DNA of 14,495 nucleotides from CAZOIA01 sp964579675 (GTDB taxonomy: Bacteria; Planctomycetota; Phycisphaerae; UBA1845; PWPN01), in the NCBI GenBank assembly GCA_964579675.1, contig CAZOIA010000147.1, positions 1 through 14,495 on the forward strand, given 5' to 3'. A model generated the notes under the pieces. That model was not told where the DNA came from, ran no database searches, and saw nothing but the letters and a program-made list of their open reading frames with translations. A program made the translations under genes and the position numbers. Positions within the stretch are counted from its first letter, which is position 1. Every line of letters begins with the position of its first letter. Of the stretch, positions 7,078 to 13,572 are shown piece by piece.

Positions 7078-9350
7078 TGGTTGGCGGCTCCCTGGACCAG
7101 CACCGGCTCGTCGTCCACGACCATCAGGATGTCGCCGCGGAGGGAGATGGAGCCCTGGCGTCCCTCGCGGGCCAGCCGGTGGGCGAGCGTGCGGAACTCG
7201 GCGGAACCGAACGCGATGACCTTCGCTGGGTTGATCGTGCTCTCTTTGTTGACGATGCGGCTGTCCACCCACCGGCCGTTGCGGTTGTAGAACGCGCGGT
7301 CGTTGACCTGTTGCACCGTGGTGACGGACACCCGGTTCAGGTTGGCGTCCAGGAGGGTGTTGCGGCCATTGAGGACCACCTGGCGCATCTGGCGATCGTT
7401 GTTCAGGTCCTGGTTTACCCCGCCCAGGCCGCTTCGGGTCCTCACGGCGCGGTGGAGGAATTCGTTATTGGCTGCGGCAAACACCTCCTCGCGGTTCGAC
7501 AGGTCCGTTCCCTCCCGGGCCAGGAACGCCGTGTACTCGGTCAGGATCCCGAACTCGGTTGACAGGCGGATGATCTCCTCCACCAGTTCGGTCATCCTGG
7601 GGTTGTCGGCGGCCTGCTGCCTGGTCGGAAGCTGATCGTCTTCCGCTCCGAGCTGGCGGATGGCGTCGCTCAGCATGCCGATCTTCCTGCTGGCCCATAG
7701 TCGCGGGACGAAGCCGTTCCTGGTCGTGGCCTTGTCGAGGTCGAACGTGAACGTGAACGTGCGTTGGGCGCCGAGGTAGTTGCCGCGGAGGCGGAAGGTG
7801 AGTGGTTCGTCGCCGCTGTATCGGCCGAGCACGACGAGCTGGTCCCCTTCGAACAGGTCGGGGAGCCTGGCCGGCATGATGTCGTGCACGCGGACGAGGC
7901 CACCGGCGGGATCGGCCTCGAGCATCGTGCCGGCGAGCACCGGCCCGTTGAGGCGCTTGAACACCTGGGCGACCTTGAGCTCGACGTCCTCTTTCGGGAG
8001 CACGAAGGTGGCCGTCGCTCGGGTCTCAGCGGCGATTCTTTGCAGCAGCGGCGTGTTGACGTCCACCCCGACCCCGAACGTGAAGATGCGACGCCGGTAG
8101 GGATTGGCCTTGATCGCGACGTTGCGGATCGCGACCTCGGAGGTCTGGCCGACGGTGGGCAGCCCGTCGGTCAGGAACAGCACGATCGGGAGCATGTCCT
8201 CGACCGGCTTGGGGCGGAGGGCTTCGAGCAGGGCGTCGTGGATGTTGGTGCCGCTCCGGGCCTTGATGCCCTTGAGGTACTTGCGGGCCCTTTGGATGTT
8301 GCCGGCCGTCTTGAGGACAGGCTTGCTGGAGAAGAGATCCACGGCGTCGTTGTAAGCGATGATGTTGAAGGCTTCGCCGTCTTCAAGCCCGGCGAGGATC
8401 TGGAGGGCGGCCTCGCGGACCTGCTCGATCTTCTCTCCGTTCATGCTGCCGGAGCGGTCGAGGACGAGCGTGACTTCGCGTTTGATGGCCGGCCCGCCGG
8501 GGCCCTGGGCCGGCCTGGCGGGCAAACCGGCCAGGACCAGGAAATACCCGCCATCCACCTTGGGGTCGGGATAAGCGAGCAGCGAGGCCGTCACCCCGTT
8601 GCGCTCCAGCAGGTAGGAGAGCCTGAACGGCCCCGGCTCGCTGATTGCATCGGATGCGATGGCCGCCGACACCACGTTGGCGCCGGAGCGCATCGTTTGA
8701 AGCTTGTGGCTGGGCGAATAGACGGTCGAGATAGGCCGCTTCGATTTGATCCGGACGGAGACCTTCCAGGGGATGGTGTAATCGACGGATTCGCTTCGCG
8801 GCAGCGCGTAGTCGATGCGGTCCCCGTCGGCGGCGAGCAGTTCCTCGTAGATCAGACGCACTTTCTGCGTGCCGTTGGCGTCAACCGGGAACACGCTCGA
8901 GCGGATGAGGTTGTACCCGACGAACTCCAGCAGGGCCGGGTCGCGGATCCGGGCCACCAGGGCGTCGTAAGTCGTGCTTGCCTCGTCCTTGGGCAGGACC
9001 TGGGCGGTCGGTTCGTCGGCGGCTCCCTCGAACGAGAAGCCACGGACCACCGCCCCGTCCGGCACGGGGACGATCAACTCCGCCTCCACCCGGGAACGGC
9101 TGGGGTTCTGCAGGCTGATGTCCATGGTCGTGGTGGCGGCCTGCTCCAGGATGGCGACCTCGGCCCTGACCTCAGTGATCCGGACCGGTCTGGATCGGTC
9201 GATCGCAAAGGCACGGGTCTGGGGCATGATCACGTTCGATGCCAGCGGGCGTCCGATCACGTGGTGGGCTTGTCCCCAGGCTACGCTGACCGGCAGCGTG
9301 AGGACGGCAAGAACGATGTTTGTCTGGAAAAGCTCTTTGATACGCATCAT
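7074..9350 (-). CDS. VIT and von Willebrand factor A domain protein, exported
   Basis: A 758-residue protein with a signal peptide (hydrophobic 11-25, AWG-Q). A VIT (vault/inter-alpha-trypsin) domain lies at about 45-175, ending in the segment with VGYNLIRSSVFPV. A VWA domain lies at about 291-470 with a complete metal-ion-dependent adhesion site: D298-x-S300-x-S302 (LVLDRSGSMNG), T368 (SGTNIH) and D395 (FLTDGLPTVG). The C-terminal 280 residues include a predicted beta-rich part and a helical part (SDAIRQL... EEIIRLSTEFGILTEYTAFL) common in bacterial VIT/VWA proteins. The family is thought to mediate metal-dependent protein contacts at the cell surface. ATG 9350 is chosen for its AAGGAG site 7 bases upstream and the signal peptide; the in-frame extension to 9491 looks non-coding. 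A possible OmpR-type box lies about 70 bp upstream. First gene of the ATGA-coupled trio. Confidence 0.9.
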   Translation of the reverse strand: MMRIKELFQTNIVLAVLTLPVSVAWGQAHHVIGRPLASNVIMPQTRAFAIDRSRPVRITEVRAEVAILEQAATTTMDISLQNPSRSRVEAELIVPVPDGAVVRGFSFEGAADEPTAQVLPKDEASTTYDALVARIRDPALLEFVGYNLIRSSVFPVDANGTQKVRLIYEELLAADGDRIDYALPRSESVDYTIPWKVSVRIKSKRPISTVYSPSHKLQTMRSGANVVSAAIASDAISEPGPFRLSYLLERNGVTASLLAYPDPKVDGGYFLVLAGLPARPAQGPGGPAIKREVTLVLDRSGSMNGEKIEQVREAALQILAGLEDGEAFNIIAYNDAVDLFSSKPVLKTAGNIQRARKYLKGIKARSGTNIHDALLEALRPKPVEDMLPIVLFLTDGLPTVGQTSEVAIRNVAIKANPYRRRIFTFGVGVDVNTPLLQRIAAETRATATFVLPKEDVELKVAQVFKRLNGPVLAGTMLEADPAGGLVRVHDIMPARLPDLFEGDQLVVLGRYSGDEPLTFRLRGNYLGAQRTFTFTFDLDKATTRNGFVPRLWASRKIGMLSDAIRQLGAEDDQLPTRQQAADNPRMTELVEEIIRLSTEFGILTEYTAFLAREGTDLSNREEVFAAANNEFLHRAVRTRSGLGGVNQDLNNDRQMRQVVLNGRNTLLDANLNRVSVTTVQQVNDRAFYNRNGRWVDSRIVNKESTINPAKVIAFGSAEFRTLAHRLAREGRQGSISLRGDILMVVDDEPVLVQGAANQ

Positions 9351-9419
9351 GTCACATCTCCTTCGTTCGGGCGATGGGTGTTGACCCACATGAAGTGTAC
9401 TTCTCGGGCGGCAGTGCGG

Positions 9420-9437
9420 TTGTAAAGGGTTTGTAAC
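9420..9437 (-). promoter_or_regulatory. Possible OmpR/PhoB-type operator upstream of the VIT/VWA gene
   Basis: Two heptamers, TTGTAAA (9420-9426) and TTGTAAC (9431-9437), are separated by 4 bp, giving an 11-bp period. On the minus strand this reads GTTACAA-ACCC-TTTACAA, about 70 bp upstream of the VIT/VWA start codon. Direct repeats with one-helical-turn spacing are the usual target of OmpR/PhoB-type dimers (PhoB and PhoP boxes), and a regulator of that family is encoded in the same gene run. That it is bound by that regulator is inference. No good -10/-35 pair was found beside it. Confidence 0.4.
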
Positions 9438-9573
9438 ATCTGGGTGGCGAGGCGAGGCGAGGCGTGATTCCCGCGCCGCAGGGCAGAGCACAGATCACGT
9501 CGCGGGGCCGACGCGGTTGGGTGTCGTTGCGATGTTTTGCGAGCCGGCTCGTCCCCGAGCCGGTTTCGTACCC

Positions 9574-9689
9574 GGGCGGAGGACCGCCCGGCTCGCTGTG
9601 GTGGGCGGAGGACCGCCCGGCTCGCTGTGGTGGGCGGAGGACCGCCCGGCTCGCTGCGATGGGCGGAGGACCGCCCGGCTCGCTGCGAT
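9574..9689. repeat. Four 29-bp tandem repeats with internal hairpin
   Basis: Units run 9574-9602, 9603-9631, 9632-9660 and 9661-9689, followed by a few bases of a fifth. The first 25 bases are identical in all four; units 1-2 end TGGT and units 3-4 end CGAT. Each unit contains GGGCGG-AGGA-CCGCCC, a perfect 6-bp stem with a 4-nt loop, then CGGCTCG, which matches half of the 12-bp palindrome at 9540-9551. The period is not a multiple of three and no spacers intervene, so it is neither coding nor a CRISPR array. It lies just past the DUF72 stop and may act as a REP-like element or transcript end. Confidence 0.9.
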
Positions 9690-9739
9690 GGGCGTCCGGA
9701 ACCACCAACGGCCGGCGGAACTCATGGATGATTGTGGAT

Positions 9740-10492
9740 TCAGCCGGCTCCGAGTGCCGCGATCAACTGGCGGGCATTATCGAGGGCGTAACCCTCCGCG
9801 TCGTTGTTGAAGTAGACGTAGACGTCCCGGCCCGCGGCCAGCCAGGCCCGGACGCGGTCGGCGTCAGCGGCGGTGTGTTCGGCGGCGTAACATCCGCGGT
9901 AGCGGCCGCCGGGGCCGTGACGCCGGATGTAGACGAAGCCGACGTCGTTCGGCTCGGTGATCGGGCACCGCTCGAGGTCAGCCAGACACACCGCGACACC
10001 ATACCCGTCCAGCAGCTTGTACACCGGCTCGCACAGCCAGTCGGTCCTTCTGAACTCGACCGTGACCTTCCAGCGGGCCCGGCCGATCGTCCTCTTCAGG
10101 TCGATCAGGAAGCGTTCGAGCAGCCCGAGATCCCTGCCCATGGAAGGCGGTAACTGCACGAGCAGTGGGCCACGCTTCGGCCCCAGCTCGGCGGCGACGG
10201 CAAGGAAATCCTGCAGCTCCCGGGCACAGTCCGCCAGCCGCTTCTCGTGAGTGATGCGACGCCACAGCTTGACCGCGAACCGGAACCGTGACCCCGTCAC
10301 CTCCCGCCAGCGAGAGACCATCTCGACCTTGGGCAAGCGGTAGAACGAGGCATTGATCTCGACGGTGCTGAAGTGCCCGGCAAAGAAGCGGAGCCAATCG
10401 CCCTGCTTGAGCCCCTTCGGGTAGAATCTGCCCTTGGCCCAGTGGCTGTAGCACCACCCACTCGTGCCGATGTGACATTTGCCGGCCTTCAT
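9740..10492 (-). CDS. DUF72 domain protein (YecE-like)
   Basis: A 250-residue cytoplasmic protein matching the DUF72 family over its whole length, a TIM-barrel-like fold of unknown enzymatic role. The opening IGTSGWCYSHW...FYPKGLK at about 8-28 and the motifs TVEINASFYRLP, FRFAVKLWRRITHEKRL, LLVQLPP, VEFRRTDW and YVYFNND are the family's conserved blocks. Length is typical (usually 240-280 residues). ATG 10492 has AGGGGG five to six bases upstream and starts right before the first conserved strand. It follows the sulfatase stop by 32 bp on the same strand, so the two are probably co-transcribed; a functional link is not evident. Confidence 0.9.
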   Translation of the reverse strand: MKAGKCHIGTSGWCYSHWAKGRFYPKGLKQGDWLRFFAGHFSTVEINASFYRLPKVEMVSRWREVTGSRFRFAVKLWRRITHEKRLADCARELQDFLAVAAELGPKRGPLLVQLPPSMGRDLGLLERFLIDLKRTIGRARWKVTVEFRRTDWLCEPVYKLLDGYGVAVCLADLERCPITEPNDVGFVYIRRHGPGGRYRGCYAAEHTAADADRVRAWLAAGRDVYVYFNNDAEGYALDNARQLIAALGAG

Positions 10493-10524
10493 TTGGCCCC
10501 CTGGAAACGGCGCCTTAACCTCTT

Positions 10525-11937
10525 TTAGCCTCCTTTTCGTTCCGTTTCACCCCAGACAACGGGCGTCTTGAAGCCGGGCGGCTTCTTTCCGGATCGGGCG
10601 TTTTTCGGGGGCACCGCCTGCTTGGTGTAGACCTCAAGTCCGGCGCGCAGTTCCCGGACCTTTTCGGGGTGTTCTTCGGCGAGATTGTTCTTTTCCTGAG
10701 GGTCGGCCGAGATGTCGAACAGCTCGGTGATTGGCTCCGATTGGCCCCGGCGCGGAGCACCCCCGCGCTGGACACGGATGATCAGCTTGAAGTTCCCGCG
10801 GCGGATGGCGGCCCGGTCGGGTTCGTGGTTGTGCAGGATCTCGGTGTGGGGCGAGGGTTTGCCGTGGGCGATGGCCGGCCAGGCGTCCAGGCCGTCCAGG
10901 GGCAGAGGCTGATCCAGCGGTGCGCCGGCCAGTTTCAGCAGCGTGGGATACCAGTCCACGATGTGCAGCGGCTCGTTGACCACGGTTCCCGGCTTGATCC
11001 TGCCGGGCCAGGTTGCCAGCGCCGGCACCCGTACGCCCCCCTCGTACAGGGTTCCCTTGGCGCCGCGCAGGGGACCGTTGTCGGCCCCGTTCTTGACCGG
11101 TCCGCCGTTGTCGCTGCAGAAGAGAACCAGCGTGTTGTCCCGCATGCCGCGATCGCGCAGTGCCCTCAGGATTCGCCCGATGGCGTCGTCCATGCAGGTC
11201 GTCATGGCAGCGTACTTCCGGCGCTTGGCGTCCTTGAGGTGCTCGTATTGTTTCAGGTAGTCCTCCGGCACCTGGAGCGGGGTGTGCACGGCGTTGAACG
11301 GGACGTAGAGGAAGAGCGGTTGCTTCGTCGGGTCGTGCTCCCGAATGATCCTGATGGCCTCACGGGCGAGGAGATGGGTCGTGTACCCTTCCTCGCGGAG
11401 GGCTTTCCCGTTGCGATGCCAGTCGAGCCCGCCCATGCGGTCGTGGGTGAAGTAGTCGATCATGCCCAGATAGTGCCCGTACTGGTGATCGAAGCCCCGT
11501 TGCCGGGGCAGGTACGCCCCGTCGTGGCAACCGAGATGCCACTTCCCGGTGATCGCGGTCCGGTAGCCGACCTCTTTCAGCGCCTGGGCGAGCGTTCGCT
11601 CCTCCAGCGGCAAGCCGTAGTCCGCCCAGGGCCTGATCACGCCCACCTGCAGGCCCTGCCGGATGGGATACCGGCCGGTCATGAGCGAGGAACGGGTCGG
11701 CGAGCAGACGGGCTGGACGTAGAACTGGCTCAACCGGGCACCGGCCGCTGCCAGCCCGTCGAGGTTGGGCGTCTGGATCTCGCTGCCGTGGAAGCCCACG
11801 TCCTTGAAGCCCAGGTCGTCGGCGAGAACGAGCAGGATGTGCGGTCGTGCGGGCGGCTTCTGATCGGCCGCCTGGAGGATCGATGCCCCGACCAGCGCCG
11901 GCACAAACATGCGGCAAAACGGATTTCGGCCCGTCAT
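10525..11937 (-). CDS. Secreted sulfatase (arylsulfatase family, formylglycine type)
   Basis: A 470-residue alkaline-phosphatase-superfamily sulfatase with an N-terminal signal peptide (MTGRNPFCRMFVPALVGASILQAA). Metal-binding D40/D41 lie in LADDLG. The activation motif C78-S-P-T-R82 is intact, so C78 should be converted to formylglycine by a sulfatase-modifying enzyme not present in this window. GKWHLG at 131-136 supplies the conserved Lys and His. AVHTP (H218) and SDNGG (D276, N277) complete the metal site, and K294 lies in the RGAKGTLYEGG motif. It should hydrolyse sulfate esters, probably of polysaccharides; which one cannot be told. ATG 11937 has GGAGG eight bases upstream; the frame extension to 12003 has no support and would disrupt the signal peptide. 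Divergent from the ThuA-DUF1080 gene, with which it may share a glycan-degradation role. Confidence 0.94.
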   Translation of the reverse strand: MTGRNPFCRMFVPALVGASILQAADQKPPARPHILLVLADDLGFKDVGFHGSEIQTPNLDGLAAAGARLSQFYVQPVCSPTRSSLMTGRYPIRQGLQVGVIRPWADYGLPLEERTLAQALKEVGYRTAITGKWHLGCHDGAYLPRQRGFDHQYGHYLGMIDYFTHDRMGGLDWHRNGKALREEGYTTHLLAREAIRIIREHDPTKQPLFLYVPFNAVHTPLQVPEDYLKQYEHLKDAKRRKYAAMTTCMDDAIGRILRALRDRGMRDNTLVLFCSDNGGPVKNGADNGPLRGAKGTLYEGGVRVPALATWPGRIKPGTVVNEPLHIVDWYPTLLKLAGAPLDQPLPLDGLDAWPAIAHGKPSPHTEILHNHEPDRAAIRRGNFKLIIRVQRGGAPRRGQSEPITELFDISADPQEKNNLAEEHPEKVRELRAGLEVYTKQAVPPKNARSGKKPPGFKTPVVWGETERKGG

Positions 11938-12001
11938 GGTGGTATCCTCCGATACGTGCCTGCGTGATCGACACCCGCGGCCCGGGCGTCTCAGCCGAGG
12001 C

Positions 12002-12007
12002 ATTATA
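12002..12007 (-). promoter_or_regulatory. Putative -10 element of the sulfatase promoter
   Basis: A perfect TATAAT on the minus strand stands out in GC-rich DNA, about 65 bp upstream of the sulfatase ATG. The -35 position at 17-bp spacing reads TACCGC, a poor match to TTGACA, so the site may need an activator. Predicted leader of roughly 55-60 nt. Confidence 0.4.
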
Positions 12008-12031
12008 CCGGGCGCGTTCGGCTCGCGGTAC

Positions 12032-12085
12032 TGCCGGTGCTGTGGCGGCTTGTCGCGATGTGATGTAATGCTGTACGCACCGGCA
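12032..12085. repeat. 9-bp inverted repeat in the divergent intergenic region
   Basis: TGCCGGTGC at 12032-12040 and GCACCGGCA at 12077-12085 are perfect inverted copies separated by 36 bp. They lie between the sulfatase and ThuA-DUF1080 genes, on the outer side of the sulfatase -10 element, so they could be paired operator half-sites for a regulator shared by both genes. Chance is not excluded in GC-rich DNA. Confidence 0.35.
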
Positions 12086-12091
12086 CACGGG

Positions 12092-12100
12092 TGCTATGGT
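12092..12100 (+). promoter_or_regulatory. Possible extended -10 element of the ThuA-DUF1080 gene
   Basis: TGCTATGGT fits an extended -10 (TGn followed by TATnnT), about 62 bp before the ATG. The -35 region at 17-bp spacing is a weak match (TGTACG). It is the best candidate in this intergenic stretch but not strong. Confidence 0.25.
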
Positions 12101-12161
12101 GTACCGGCGGGAGGGCGTGTAACGGGGAGGTGTGACAGGTCACCAACCACAGGAGAACGCC

Positions 12162-13523
12162 ATGATCGTGTCGCGTCGCTTCAGTAAGACAGTCATCGCC
12201 GTCAGCGCGATCGTCCTCACGGCCGTTCAGGCCGTCCCGCTCCATGGGGAAACCGCGGGCGCACCGGCGTCGGGCGCACCACCCGCGGTGCGGCTGCTCA
12301 TGATCGTGGGCGGTGTGGCCCATGACTACGACGCCCTGCCCAGGTTGCTCGCCGACAATCTCGATAAGCAGGGCGACTTGAAGGTTCGCGTCACGTCGGA
12401 TCTTGCCGAGATCAATGAAGCCACGCTGGCCGACTGCGACGTGATTCTCTTCAACACCTGTATCGAGAAGGGGCTGGACGAATCGCAGCGAAAGGCCCTG
12501 ATCGGCGCGCTTCGTCAGGGCAAAGGGGTCGTGGCGTTGCATTGTGCGCTGTGGAGCTTCCAGGACTGGCCGGAGTTTCGCAGGATGCTGGGCGGGATCG
12601 TATTGAAACACGGCAAGTTCGGCCCATGCGAGAACGTCGTCGTCCACCGCAATCATCCGGTCGCCGCCGGTGTGCGCGCGCAGTTCAGTATCACGAGCGA
12701 GCCCTACTACGTCGATGAGCGCAGCCGTGACATGAACGTCATCGTTCAGACAATACCCGTCTACGAGAAGCGGGGTACCCCTGAGCCTCAGGTCTGGACC
12801 ACGCGTTACATGGGCGGGCGGGTCTTCGCGATCACGTATGGGCATGACGATAAATCCCAGACCGACCCCGTGTTTCTCAAGCTGCTGTCGCGCGGGATCA
12901 GGTGGTCCGCCCAACGGCTCGGGCCGGCCAAGGTCCTCAATGAATTGGAGTACAACGAAGGCTTCTTCCCGCTCTATGACGGCCACCACTTGATCGAGTG
13001 GCATTTCAACCCCGCGCACTGGAAAGTGAAAGACGGGATCATCATCGGCAACTCGCATCCGGACGGGCTCAAGAACCACTCGTTCGCCATTTTCCGCAGG
13101 GCCTTTGGCGATTTCGTCCTCCGGTTCAGCGTGAGGCTCGTCAGCGGCAACAGCGGCGTGCAGTTCCGGAGCCAGGCGTTGCCTGGCTTCATGGTGGCCG
13201 GCTATCAAGCCGACGTCGTGCCGCTGGGTTGGGGCAACCTGCACGAACAGAACGGGCGGCGCAAGCTGGTGGACGGCTGGACCGGCAAAGCCGAAGGGGC
13301 GGTCAACCTGAAAGACTGGAACGAGATGGAGGTAGAGGCCCGGGGCTCGCACATCATCCTTCGCACCAACGGCCTCGTGACCGCCGACTATACCGAGACC
13401 GATCCGGATCGGCCCCGCTCCGGCGTCATCGCGCTGCAATTGCACCAGGGCGAGCCGATGGAGGTGCAGTTCACGAACCTCCGGATCAAACCGCTCACCC
13501 CGGCGGAGACGGACAAGAAATGA
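12162..13523 (+). CDS. Secreted ThuA-like + DUF1080 (3-keto-disaccharide hydrolase-like) fusion protein
   Basis: A 453-residue exported protein with a signal peptide at about 1-30 (hydrophobic TVIAVSAIVLTAVQA). A ThuA-like domain (trehalose-utilisation type, flavodoxin/GATase-like fold, PF06283) spans about 43-252; landmarks are VGGVAHDYDALP, ILFNTCIEKGLDESQRKAL, KGVVALHCALWSF (the family's ALHCA motif) and YGHDDKSQ. A DUF1080 domain (PF06439, concanavalin-like fold) spans about 262-447 with FFPLYDGHHLIEWHF, NSGVQFRSQ at 330-338, GYQADV and GVIALQLHQGEPMEVQFTNLRIKPL. DUF1080 members include 3-keto-glycoside hydrolases; ThuA proteins take part in disaccharide use. The fusion is frequent in Planctomycetota. 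ATG 12162 has AGGAG six bases upstream; an in-frame ATG at 12132 lacks such a site and would spoil the signal peptide. Divergent from the sulfatase; followed by the helicase 49 bp later. Confidence 0.9.
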   Translation: MIVSRRFSKTVIAVSAIVLTAVQAVPLHGETAGAPASGAPPAVRLLMIVGGVAHDYDALPRLLADNLDKQGDLKVRVTSDLAEINEATLADCDVILFNTCIEKGLDESQRKALIGALRQGKGVVALHCALWSFQDWPEFRRMLGGIVLKHGKFGPCENVVVHRNHPVAAGVRAQFSITSEPYYVDERSRDMNVIVQTIPVYEKRGTPEPQVWTTRYMGGRVFAITYGHDDKSQTDPVFLKLLSRGIRWSAQRLGPAKVLNELEYNEGFFPLYDGHHLIEWHFNPAHWKVKDGIIIGNSHPDGLKNHSFAIFRRAFGDFVLRFSVRLVSGNSGVQFRSQALPGFMVAGYQADVVPLGWGNLHEQNGRRKLVDGWTGKAEGAVNLKDWNEMEVEARGSHIILRTNGLVTADYTETDPDRPRSGVIALQLHQGEPMEVQFTNLRIKPLTPAETDKK

Positions 13524-13572
13524 TCCGCTGACGCAGGGATGGCCATGGAACACAATGTCAGGAGGACGACAC

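Larger units (their letters stand above)
9351..9739. other. Repeat-rich intergenic region (389 bp) between DUF72 and VIT/VWA genes
   Basis: No convincing gene. From left to right it holds the VIT/VWA ribosome-binding site, a pair of TTGTAAM heptamers at 9420-9437, a short GGCGA repeat (about 9449-9465), a perfect 12-bp palindrome CGAGCCGGCTCG at 9540-9551 with a partial copy just after it, and four 29-bp tandem repeats at 9574-9689. Frames of 60-120 codons cross it in several phases, but they consist of the repeat translated and are not supported as genes. Confidence 0.7.

Noticed and set aside
7764..9425. 553-codon plus-strand open frame
   Set aside because: Antisense to the VIT/VWA gene, whose domains and MIDAS residues are clear; the plus-strand product is low-complexity Gly/Asp/Arg/Val sequence with no motifs. 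An effect of GC-rich third positions.
9574..9689. CRISPR array
   Set aside because: Repeat length is in the CRISPR range, but the copies abut directly with no spacers and no cas genes are present.
9464..9731. Short frames with repeated Arg-Thr-Ala-Arg-Leu or Pro-Gly-Ser-Leu peptides on both strands
   Set aside because: They are translations of the 29-bp tandem repeat, whose period is not a multiple of three, so all frames look alike.
10669..11967. 432-codon plus-strand open frame
   Set aside because: Antisense to the sulfatase, whose catalytic motifs are complete on the minus strand.
13555..13557. ATG as the start of the helicase
   Set aside because: In frame, but it has no ribosome-binding site; the GTG at 13573 has GGAGG at 7-base spacing.
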